Of a stretch of 64,000 nt of DNA, positions 35,492-43,546 are shown piece after piece. The DNA lies in contig CAVPZG010000005.1 of NCBI GenBank assembly GCA_963710205.1, forward strand, positions 186,001-250,000, read 5' to 3'. The notes below the pieces were generated by a model. That model was not told the origin of the DNA. It searched no databases and worked only from the letters and a program-made list of their open reading frames with translations. The DNA comes from Pacificimonas sp963710205. Lineage in GTDB: Bacteria; Pseudomonadota; Alphaproteobacteria; Sphingomonadales; Sphingomonadaceae. Numbering within the stretch: the stretch's first letter is position 1; the number at the start of each line of letters is the position of its first letter. The position numbers and the translations under genes are program-made.

Positions 35492-35508
35492 GTGCAGATC
35501 CCGTGCAG
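35492..35508. promoter_or_regulatory. 11-bp-period direct repeat upstream of the DUF4173-regulator-kinase genes
   Basis: GTGCAG-N5-GTGCAG on the plus strand (35492-35497 and 35503-35508). On the minus strand it reads TGCAC-N6-TGCAC, one base per half from the known CreB tag TTCAC-N6-TTCAC. It lies 92-108 bp before the DUF4173 start and next to further GTGCA repeats at 35447-35466. Part of the ABC-F stop region is just beyond. Confidence 0.4.
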
Positions 35509-35528
35509 GCGCCGGGGCTCAGCGCCGC

Positions 35529-37304
<1,776 letters not shown>

Positions 37305-37350
37305 AGACCGCGCATGTGGCGGCGATGCGCCGCCGATGCAACTTTCTGAT

Positions 37351-37367
37351 GTTCAGAACTTGTTCAG
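37351..37367. promoter_or_regulatory. GTTCAG-N5-GTTCAG direct repeat, candidate response-regulator site
   Basis: Two identical 6-mers at 37351-37356 and 37362-37367, 11 bp apart, in the region before the PepSY-regulator-kinase operon. This layout is typical of OmpR/PhoP-family binding sites. Confidence 0.6.
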
Positions 37368-37413
37368 TGCGGCGGGGGCATTAGGGATGGGACCGATCAA
37401 CCGGGGAAATGAT

Positions 37414-37710
37414 GTGAAGTTGCTTACAGCCGCCATGACCGCGACTCTTCTGATCGCAGGCACGTCCAGCGCGCAGGCGATCGAGGATCCGCGCGACCAG
37501 GATGCCGCCCTTGCGGGCGCGCAGGCCGGAACGCTGATGAGTTTTGGCGACATAAAATCCCGCGTCGGCGCGCGCGTCGGCGGCGAGTTCATCGGCTGCG
37601 ACTGCGATCCGGGCGCTGCCCGCTATCGCATGAAATACATGCGCGGCAACCAGGTGATCGAGGTGGACGTGGACGCGCGCACGGGCAACATCATCTCCAC
37701 CCGCAAATAA
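37414..37710 (+). CDS. Small secreted PepSY-like protein
   Basis: A 98-residue exported protein: signal peptide MKLLTAAMTATLLIAGTSSAQA (with the GTG start read as Met), followed by a mature part that ends in the PepSY-like strand pair YRMKYMRGNQVIEVDVDART followed by GNIISTRK. The start is taken as GTG 37414 because GGGGAA precedes it and it begins the signal peptide; an in-frame ATG at 37387 would add nine residues. It is 10 bp before the response regulator gene. Small PepSY proteins often modulate the adjacent two-component pair, so a signal-input role is likely. Confidence 0.8.
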   Translation: MKLLTAAMTATLLIAGTSSAQAIEDPRDQDAALAGAQAGTLMSFGDIKSRVGARVGGEFIGCDCDPGAARYRMKYMRGNQVIEVDVDARTGNIISTRK

Positions 37711-37720
37711 GGAGACAGCC

Positions 37721-38395
37721 ATGCGCCTGCTTATCGTCGAGGACGAACCCACGCTTGGGGCCCAGCTCAAGGAAACGCTTGAGGGCGCGGGCTATGCGGT
37801 CGATCTGTCCACGGATGGAGTCGATGGCCATTTTCTGGGCGAAACCGAGGATTACGACGCCGCCATCCTCGATCTGGGGCTGCCGGAAATGGATGGTCTG
37901 ACCGTGCTCGACAAATGGCGCAAGGCGGACATCACCATGCCGGTCCTCGTCCTGACGGCGCGCGACAGCTGGTCCGACAAGGTCGCTGGACTCGATTCCG
38001 GCGCGGACGATTATCTTGGCAAGCCCTTCAAGATGGAAGAGCTGATCGCCCGTCTGCGCGCTCTGATCCGCCGTTCCGCTGGCCTCGCGTCCTCGGAGAT
38101 CGAGGCGGGCGACGTGCGTCTCGACACGCGCTCCGGCCGGGTCACGAAGGGCGGACAGCCCGTTCGTCTGACGGCGCAGGAATATAAGCTGCTCAGCTAT
38201 CTCATGCACCACAAGGGCAAGGTGGTCAGCCGCACCGAGCTGATCGAGCATATCTACGATCAGGATTTCGACCGCGATTCGAACACGATCGAAGTTTTCA
38301 TCACCCGCATCCGGAAGAAACTGGGCGCGGACCTGATCGAGACGATCCGGGGTATGGGCTACACGCTCGACGATCCGCAAAACCGGGCGGGCTGA
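37721..38395 (+). CDS. PhoP/FeuP-type OmpR-family response regulator
   Basis: A 224-residue regulator. The receiver starts MRLLIVEDEPTLGAQLKETL, with phospho-acceptor Asp in AAILDLGLPEMDG and Lys in YLGKPFKMEE. The output domain has the OmpR winged helix (RLTAQEYKLLSYLMHHKG, RDSNTIEVFITRIRKKLG, ETIRGMGYTL). It resembles alphaproteobacterial PhoP/FeuP regulators that control envelope functions. It lies between the PepSY gene and a kinase gene. Confidence 0.92.
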   Translation: MRLLIVEDEPTLGAQLKETLEGAGYAVDLSTDGVDGHFLGETEDYDAAILDLGLPEMDGLTVLDKWRKADITMPVLVLTARDSWSDKVAGLDSGADDYLGKPFKMEELIARLRALIRRSAGLASSEIEAGDVRLDTRSGRVTKGGQPVRLTAQEYKLLSYLMHHKGKVVSRTELIEHIYDQDFDRDSNTIEVFITRIRKKLGADLIETIRGMGYTLDDPQNRAG

Positions 38396-38423
38396 GGACA
38401 TTGGTTTTCTGAGGAGAACAATG

Positions 38424-38515
38424 CCGTCATTCCGGCGACGGTCGCATTCCTTCCCTTGCGCGGCGATCGGCTTCCCGATTGAGGAGACGAACCCCGGTCT
38501 TCGCGGGGAGTGACG
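38424..38515. repeat. Sphingomonad-type GTCATTCC intergenic repeat
   Basis: CCGTCATTCC at 38424-38433 is inverted as GGAGTGACGG at the right end (38506-38515), with an internal CCCCG-loop-CGGGG hairpin (38492-38508). Related sequences occur at 41052-41081 and, degraded, at 9855-9879. Confidence 0.65.
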
Positions 38516-38528
38516 GAAATAGAAATCC

Positions 38529-39920
38529 ATGCCCAGCCGCCCGCCCATAGACCCTGCAGAGGCCCGCGCCGACCGCCCCTTCGGCCCGCACAGCCTGTCG
38601 CGCCGGATGCTTGCCATCGCGGCGGCCTGGGTCGGCATCATGCTGCTCATTGGCGGGTTTTTTCTGGACCGCACGGTCAGTGCCATCATTTCCGACAATT
38701 TCGACAGCCAGCTGGAAACCGCGCTCAGCTCCATGATCGCCAGCGCAGAGCTGACCGACATGGGCGAGGTGAGGCTGGCCCGCCCGCTGGAGCAGCAGCG
38801 GTTTCAGGAACCCTATTCGGGGCTCTACTGGCAGGTGGCGACCGACGGTCAGGCGCCCTATCGGTCGCGCTCGTTATGGGACCGGGCACTTCCCGCCAAC
38901 ATCGCTGGCGATACCGACAGTGCGGCCTATTATGACATTGATTTTTCGGGCGAACCCCTGCGTGTCGCTGAACGCAGCGCCCAGTTGCCGGGCGCGAATA
39001 CGCTGTTTCACTTTCAGATCGCCGAGGACCGCACGGAGCTCGACGAGCAGCTGGGCCGCGTGCGGTCCACCCTGCTCTGGTCGCTTGGCGCGCTCGGCCT
39101 TGGCCTGCTCATCCTGGCGGCATTGCAGGCGATTTACGGCCTGCAACCGCTGCGCCGCGTCCGCGCCGAAATCGCCGAAGTGCGCGCGGGGCACAGTCAG
39201 CGTGTGTCGACCGACTTCGTGACCGAGGTGGAACCGCTGATGCATGGGATCAACGAGCTTCTGGAACAGGCCGAGCATCAGGCGGAGGACGCGCGCCGCC
39301 ATGCTGGCAATCTCGCCCATGCGCTGAAAACGCCCATGACCGTGCTTGTGAATGAGAGCATCGGGAAGGACACACCGCTTGCCGCTGTCGTGCAGCGGCA
39401 GACCGCCTCCATGCGCCGCCATGTTGATCATCACCTCGCCCGTGCGCGCGCGCTCGGTCGCCGCAGCGCGCTCAACATGCGCGCTTCCGTCTGGCCCAGT
39501 CTTGAGGCGCTGCGCCGTACGGTGGAGCGCATGTATCCGGGAACCGTCACCATTGATCTGGACGGCGACCGAAAGCTCGATTTTCTGGGTGAGCGGCAGG
39601 ATCTGGAGGAGATGGTCGGCAACCTTCTGGAAAATGCCGCGAAATATGGCGGCGGACGGGTTTTCGTAACGCTGTCCGCCAGCGCAGCCGATCAGATCCT
39701 CATAGAGATCGAGGATGACGGCGACGGCATTCCCGCCGAAGCCCGCGCGGACCTGTTCCAGCGCGGCGCGCGACTCGACACCGGGAAACCGGGAACGGGC
39801 CTCGGTCTGGCCATCGTCCGCGACGTCGCTGAAATTTATGGTGGTTCGGTGGAACTCGGGGAAAGCGAGGATCTGGGCGGACTTAGCGCGCGCCTGACGC
39901 TGCCGCGCGCGGCGGGCTGA
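38529..39920 (+). CDS. Sensor histidine kinase partner of the PhoP/FeuP-type regulator
   Basis: A 463-residue kinase with a first helix (RMLAIAAAWVGIMLLIGGFF, about 23-43), a periplasmic sensor region (about 50-185), a second helix (LLWSLGALGLGLLILAALQA, about 184-204), a HAMP-like linker, HisKA with RHAGNLAHALKTPMTVLVNE, and an ATPase domain (LEEMVGNLLENAAKYGGGRV; IEDDGDGIPAEARADLFQRG; GTGLGLAIVRDVAEI). The His in LAHALKTP is the likely phosphorylation site. It lies 133 bp after the regulator because of the intergenic repeat. Confidence 0.9.
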   Translation: MPSRPPIDPAEARADRPFGPHSLSRRMLAIAAAWVGIMLLIGGFFLDRTVSAIISDNFDSQLETALSSMIASAELTDMGEVRLARPLEQQRFQEPYSGLYWQVATDGQAPYRSRSLWDRALPANIAGDTDSAAYYDIDFSGEPLRVAERSAQLPGANTLFHFQIAEDRTELDEQLGRVRSTLLWSLGALGLGLLILAALQAIYGLQPLRRVRAEIAEVRAGHSQRVSTDFVTEVEPLMHGINELLEQAEHQAEDARRHAGNLAHALKTPMTVLVNESIGKDTPLAAVVQRQTASMRRHVDHHLARARALGRRSALNMRASVWPSLEALRRTVERMYPGTVTIDLDGDRKLDFLGERQDLEEMVGNLLENAAKYGGGRVFVTLSASAADQILIEIEDDGDGIPAEARADLFQRGARLDTGKPGTGLGLAIVRDVAEIYGGSVELGESEDLGGLSARLTLPRAAG

Positions 39921-39941
39921 CAAGATTGCCCCTTTCAAAAT

Positions 39942-39985
39942 AGGAAATTTCCTGTCTATTGGATCGGCTCCACTCAAATTGGAGC
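39942..39985 (+). promoter_or_regulatory. Palindrome and Shine-Dalgarno hairpin before the endolysin gene
   Basis: AGGAAATTTCCT at 39942-39953 is a perfect 12-bp palindrome. GCTCCA (39967-39972) pairs with TGGAGC (39980-39985) across a 7-base loop, and the GGAG Shine-Dalgarno (39981-39984) lies inside the right arm, 5 bp before the ATG at 39990. This could restrict translation of the lysis gene. Confidence 0.6.
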
Positions 39986-39989
39986 ATTT

Positions 39990-40553
39990 ATGACCAAGAC
40001 GATCGACCATCTTCTCGACGACCTGATCGCACGGGAAGGCGGCTTTGTTTCGCATCCCGACGACAGGGGCGGTCCGACCAAGTTCGGCATCACGGCGGCG
40101 ACGGCGCGTGCCAACGGCTATGACGGCGCCATGCGCGACTTCCCGCGTGCGCTGGCGCTCGACATCTATCAGCAGCGCTATTGGGAGGGGCCGCGCTTCG
40201 ACCGGGTGGCCGTCCGCTTTCCGCTGGTCGCGGCAGAGCTGTTCGACACGGGCGTCAACATGGGCCCGGCCATTGCCACCAGCTTTCTGCAGCGTGCCCT
40301 GAACGCGCTCAACCGGCGCGGACGCGACTGGCCGGACGTGCCGCTGACGCGCCGCATCGACGAGGCCACGCTGGCGGCGCTGTCCGCCTTTTCGAAGAGG
40401 CGCGGCGCGGCGGGGGAAGCGGTCCTGCTGCGCGCGCTCGATGCGCTGCAGGGTGCGCGCTATATCGAACTTGCCGAGGGCAGGGCGGCCAATGAGAGTT
40501 TCGTCTATGGCTGGCTCGCACACCGGCTTGGCAATGTGGAGGGCCAGATATGA
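39990..40553 (+). CDS. GH108 N-acetylmuramidase endolysin (GTA-type)
   Basis: A 187-residue peptidoglycan hydrolase of the glycosyl hydrolase 108 family with a C-terminal peptidoglycan-binding region. The catalytic Glu is in LIAREGGFV (residue 16), with the family segments GGPTKFGITAATARANGYDG and LVAAELFDTGVNMGP. It overlaps the holin gene by 4 bp (ATGA). An endolysin and holin arranged this way, away from a main head-tail cluster, is the layout of the lysis genes of RcGTA-like gene transfer agents. No head or tail genes are in the window. Confidence 0.87.
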   Translation: MTKTIDHLLDDLIAREGGFVSHPDDRGGPTKFGITAATARANGYDGAMRDFPRALALDIYQQRYWEGPRFDRVAVRFPLVAAELFDTGVNMGPAIATSFLQRALNALNRRGRDWPDVPLTRRIDEATLAALSAFSKRRGAAGEAVLLRALDALQGARYIELAEGRAANESFVYGWLAHRLGNVEGQI

Positions 40554-40963
40554 GCGTCCTCGGCAGCCTCATTGGCCCCATAGCCGGACTTATCGACAGG
40601 ATCATTCCCGATCCCGAAGCGCGTGACCGCGCCAAGCTTGAACTGCTGCGATTGCAGAGCGCGCAGGAACTGGAGACGGTCCGCACGCAGCTGTCGGCCA
40701 TCGTTGCGGAAGCGAACAGCAACGATCCCTGGACCAGCCGCGCGCGGCCCAGCTTCCTCTATGTCATGTACGCGCTTTTGCTCTGGGCAATCCCGATGGG
40801 CCTCATCAGCGCCGTGCAGCCGGATATGGCGACGGCCATCGCCGGCGGCATGAGCGCCTATCTGAACGGGATACCGGAGCCGCTCTACGTTCTCTTTGGA
40901 ACCGGCTATCTCGGCTATACTGCGGCGCGCAGCTGGGGAAAGGCCAAGGGCAGGGAGGGGTGA
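40550..40963 (+). CDS. Holin family (GTA_holin_3TM-like) protein
   Basis: A 137-residue membrane protein. Its N-terminal half is amphipathic and charged (LIDRIIPDPEARDRAKLELL), and at least two hydrophobic helices follow (SFLYVMYALLLWAIPMGLIS near 67-86 and EPLYVLFGTGYLGYTAARSW near 112-131). It fits the alphaproteobacterial holin family associated with gene transfer agents. It would permeabilise the inner membrane for the overlapping upstream endolysin. Confidence 0.8.
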   Translation: MSVLGSLIGPIAGLIDRIIPDPEARDRAKLELLRLQSAQELETVRTQLSAIVAEANSNDPWTSRARPSFLYVMYALLLWAIPMGLISAVQPDMATAIAGGMSAYLNGIPEPLYVLFGTGYLGYTAARSWGKAKGREG

Positions 40964-40980
40964 CAGGCGCGCGAAAACGC

Positions 40981-41007
40981 GTGTGACCCGTGTGACCCGT
41001 GTGACCT
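40981..41007. repeat. 9-bp tandem repeat, three copies
   Basis: GTGTGACCC occurs three times in tandem (the last copy ends in T), between the holin gene and the following hairpin. On the minus strand it would encode VTRVTRVTR in an open frame that is not a convincing gene. Confidence 0.8.
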
Positions 41008-41051
41008 TCACATATCTCAGCCAAGGTGCAGGAAGCTCCGCACCAGGACAT

Positions 41052-41081
41052 CGTCATTCCGGCCTTTTCGCCGGAGTGACG
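41052..41081. terminator. Hairpin between convergent holin and moxR genes
   Basis: A 12-bp stem (41052-41063 with 41070-41081, one G-U pair) with a CTTTTC loop, formed by a GTCATTCCGGC-type repeat. It sits between the stops of two convergent genes and could act as a bidirectional terminator, though no T-tract follows. Confidence 0.55.
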
Positions 41082-41094
41082 ACCTCCTTGATCG

Positions 41095-41937
41095 CTACCC
41101 CTCGCGCCGGTTGATGAAGGCCAGCTTCTCGAACAGCATGATGTCCTGCTCGTTCTTCAGAAGGGCACCATGCAGCGGCGGGATCAGCTTCTTGGGATCG
41201 CGGCTCTGCAGCACGTCCAGCGGCAGGTCCTCGTGCATCAGGAGCTTCAGCCAGTCGAGCAGTTCCGAGGTGGAGGGTTTCTTCTTGAGGCCCGGCACCT
41301 CGCGCATGTCGAAGAACACGCTGAGCGCCTCCTTCACAAGGGCCTTCTGGATGTCGGGGAAGTGGACGTCGATGATGTCCTTCATCGTCTCCTTGTCGGG
41401 AAACTTGATGTAGTGGAAGAAACAGCGCCGCAGGAAGGCGTCGGGCAGTTCCTTCTCGTTGTTCGACGTGATGATGATGATCGGGCGTTCCTTCGCCTTC
41501 ACCGTCTCGCCGGTCTCGTAGACAAAGAACTCCATCCGGTCGAGTTCCTGCAGCAGGTCGTTCGGAAATTCGATATCCGCCTTGTCGATCTCGTCGATCA
41601 GCAGGATCGGCGTCTCGTCCGCCGTGAAGGCATCCCACAATTTGCCGCGCTTGATGTAGTTGGCGATGTCATGCACGCGCTCGTCGCCCAGCTGGCTGTC
41701 GCGCAGCCGCGAAACGGCGTCATATTCGTAAAGGCCCTGCTGCGCCTTGGTGGTCGACTTGATGTTCCATTCGATGAGCGGCGCCCCCATGGCCTTGGCG
41801 ACCTCCGCGGCCAGAACCGTTTTGCCGGTCCCGGGTTCGCCCTTGATCAGAAGCGGACGGCGCAGGGTTGCGGCGGCGTTGACCGCCACTTTCAGGTCAT
41901 CGGTTGCCACATAGTCCTTTGTGCCGTCGAAACGCAT
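41095..41937 (-). CDS. MoxR family AAA+ ATPase
   Basis: A 280-residue AAA+ ATPase. Walker A is IKGEPGTGKTVLAAEVAKAM near 34-53, Walker B is ILLIDEIDKADIEF near 110, and sensor-type segments include IIIITSNNEKELPDAFLRRC near 150. The C-terminal lid ends with NRREG. The family acts in chaperone-like assembly, often with von Willebrand domain partners; none is adjacent. The gene ends 132 bp after the convergent holin stop, and a hairpin precedes its start. Confidence 0.92.
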   Translation of the reverse strand: MRFDGTKDYVATDDLKVAVNAAATLRRPLLIKGEPGTGKTVLAAEVAKAMGAPLIEWNIKSTTKAQQGLYEYDAVSRLRDSQLGDERVHDIANYIKRGKLWDAFTADETPILLIDEIDKADIEFPNDLLQELDRMEFFVYETGETVKAKERPIIIITSNNEKELPDAFLRRCFFHYIKFPDKETMKDIIDVHFPDIQKALVKEALSVFFDMREVPGLKKKPSTSELLDWLKLLMHEDLPLDVLQSRDPKKLIPPLHGALLKNEQDIMLFEKLAFINRREG

Positions 41938-41944
41938 CTCATGC

Positions 41945-41968
41945 TCCGTAAAAATGCAGGTTTACGGA
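41945..41968 (-). promoter_or_regulatory. Inverted repeat directly before moxR
   Basis: TCCGTAAA (41945-41952) and TTTACGGA (41961-41968) form an 8-bp inverted repeat with an 8-base spacer, immediately 5' of moxR. Read on the minus strand, its right arm runs into the GGAG before the start, so it could be an operator or an mRNA hairpin covering the ribosome binding site. Confidence 0.5.
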
Positions 41969-42033
41969 TGCCCTGCTAGATAGATGCGAAGGGGGCGGCA
42001 ACCTGTCAGCTTTCGCCGTGATGCCGGCGGCTG

Positions 42034-42723
42034 TCAGCGGCTCCGGCGCGCCGCGGCACGGCTTGCCACAAGGTCGAGAAGCTGGGCATGAATATGAATG
42101 AACTGCTGCGCGCCAAAGGCGAGCGCCCGCATTCTGGGGCGGCTGGCAAAGGCGGCCTCGGCGGCCAGACTGGCCGCGTGCAGCGGTGCGGCGGGCCAGT
42201 TCATACTGGGCGACGGCCAGCGCGCCGACAGGACAAGCGTTCCCGCGCTGTCAATGGCGGCGCGAAGCTCCGGCCAGTCCGCCAGAAAGGCGAGAACAGC
42301 ACCCAGCGCACAGCCATCCCGGCTCGATTCCGCCAGGGTCAGCATCGCGTCACGCAAACCCCTCACCAGGGTTTCCGCTTCGGTGATGCCGAGAAGGTCG
42401 GTGCTGGGACCCGTGAGGACACACAGATCCGTCAGCCAGGCCCGGTCGGCGTGGAATGTCGCCACTGCGGGTTTCAGCCATGCGGCGAAATCGGCATTGC
42501 CCCTGGCCACGCTGTCGAACAGGCTGGGCAATTCACCATGCAGCAGCGCGAAGAGGTGGACCGTATCGGCGACAAAGGCATCGGGCTGCCGGCTTTCCCC
42601 ATTGGCGACAGCCGCCAGGGACACACGGGATGCCCGGCCCACATCCTCCAGGGCTGTGACAAGCCCGTGCAGGCTGGTCACTTGCATGGGCTGCGTTGCC
42701 ATTAGCGGCGCGGCTCTTGTCAT
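42034..42723 (-). CDS. Uncharacterised helical protein
   Basis: A 229-residue protein without a signal peptide or membrane segment. It is rich in Ala and Leu with predicted long helices, including SLHGLVTALEDVGRASRVSL near the N-terminus and MRALAFGAQQFIHIHAQLLD near the C-terminus. No family could be assigned with confidence. The ATG at 42723 is supported by AGAGGA upstream; an internal ATG seven codons later is an alternative. It stands between moxR and a secreted unknown protein on the same strand. Confidence 0.65.
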   Translation of the reverse strand: MTRAAPLMATQPMQVTSLHGLVTALEDVGRASRVSLAAVANGESRQPDAFVADTVHLFALLHGELPSLFDSVARGNADFAAWLKPAVATFHADRAWLTDLCVLTGPSTDLLGITEAETLVRGLRDAMLTLAESSRDGCALGAVLAFLADWPELRAAIDSAGTLVLSARWPSPSMNWPAAPLHAASLAAEAAFASRPRMRALAFGAQQFIHIHAQLLDLVASRAAARRSR

Positions 42724-42817
42724 ATAGGTCCTCTAACGGCGCGATCTGTTCGCATCCCCATAGGCCATGTTGGTGAAGAGGTGTTTAATGTCGCGGGCCG
42801 TAAATACCGACCGTGGA

Positions 42818-43510
42818 TCAGCGGACGACGCGGTAATCCGAATAGCGCGTCACCGTCTTTTGCGTCCCGCTCTTGCCCATCATGGAGCCGGTCATTGTGA
42901 CGGACTGCTGATCGATGACGGGCATTCCCCCGGGCAGGCGGCGAAAGCGTGTGTGGGTTTGCATGTCGTCCAGTTTGGCGACCAACATGATGCGGGTCGG
43001 CGCGGTGAGGCGAAACCTGCTCTCCTTGACCCAGGCCGGACCACCTTCGCTCGAAATGACGGCGACGCCCGACAGCTTATCCGAGAGGTCCGCCGGTCCG
43101 CCTTCGAACGTGTCCTTGGCAAAGCGCGCGAAGCGCAGTTCGGATGCGGTTTCGGTGGCGGGTTGGCCGACCCAGCGGCTCAGACGGAAATAGGAGGGGA
43201 TGGTTTCCTTTTCGTACCGCTTCGCAGCTTCTTTCAATTCCTTCTTCGTCGGCGCTTTGCCGTCGATGCTGACGAGGGTCCAGCGGCTGCCCGCGGGCTT
43301 CGACGGATCATAGCGCTCGACAAAGACTTTCGTGTCGCTTTCGCCATTCTTTTGCAACGACTCGAAACTGGTCGTCCTGGTAAAGGCCAGTCCGTTTTCG
43401 GGCTGCGCCTTCGCATGAGCGAGGACGGCATCCTGCAACGGCCCCGCGAGCGTCGGACTGGCGAAAAACAGGAACAGCGCGGCAAGCGCGAAAAAGCGGA
43501 TCATGGTCAT
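42818..43510 (-). CDS. Uncharacterised exported protein
   Basis: A 230-residue protein with a signal peptide (MTMIRFFALAALFLFFASPTLA) and a Lys/Arg-rich mature part with several beta-rich segments (SRWTLVSIDGKAPTKKELKE, RFRLTAPTRIMLVAKLDDMQ). The C-terminus KTVTRYSDYRVV is typical of periplasmic DUF-type proteins that resemble outer-membrane lipoprotein-sorting domains, but this is only a resemblance. It ends 94 bp after the start of the minus-strand gene at 42723. Confidence 0.65.
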   Translation of the reverse strand: MTMIRFFALAALFLFFASPTLAGPLQDAVLAHAKAQPENGLAFTRTTSFESLQKNGESDTKVFVERYDPSKPAGSRWTLVSIDGKAPTKKELKEAAKRYEKETIPSYFRLSRWVGQPATETASELRFARFAKDTFEGGPADLSDKLSGVAVISSEGGPAWVKESRFRLTAPTRIMLVAKLDDMQTHTRFRRLPGGMPVIDQQSVTMTGSMMGKSGTQKTVTRYSDYRVVR

Positions 43511-43546
43511 TGTTACGCCGCCGCGCCTGTCGATCCCCTGAACGGA

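Noticed and set aside
38874..40523. 549-codon minus-strand frame opposite the kinase and endolysin
   Set aside because: Both plus-strand genes have conserved catalytic motifs; the antisense frame has none.
39990..40963. Prophage
   Set aside because: Only an endolysin and holin are present; no integrase, terminase, head or tail genes are seen in the window.
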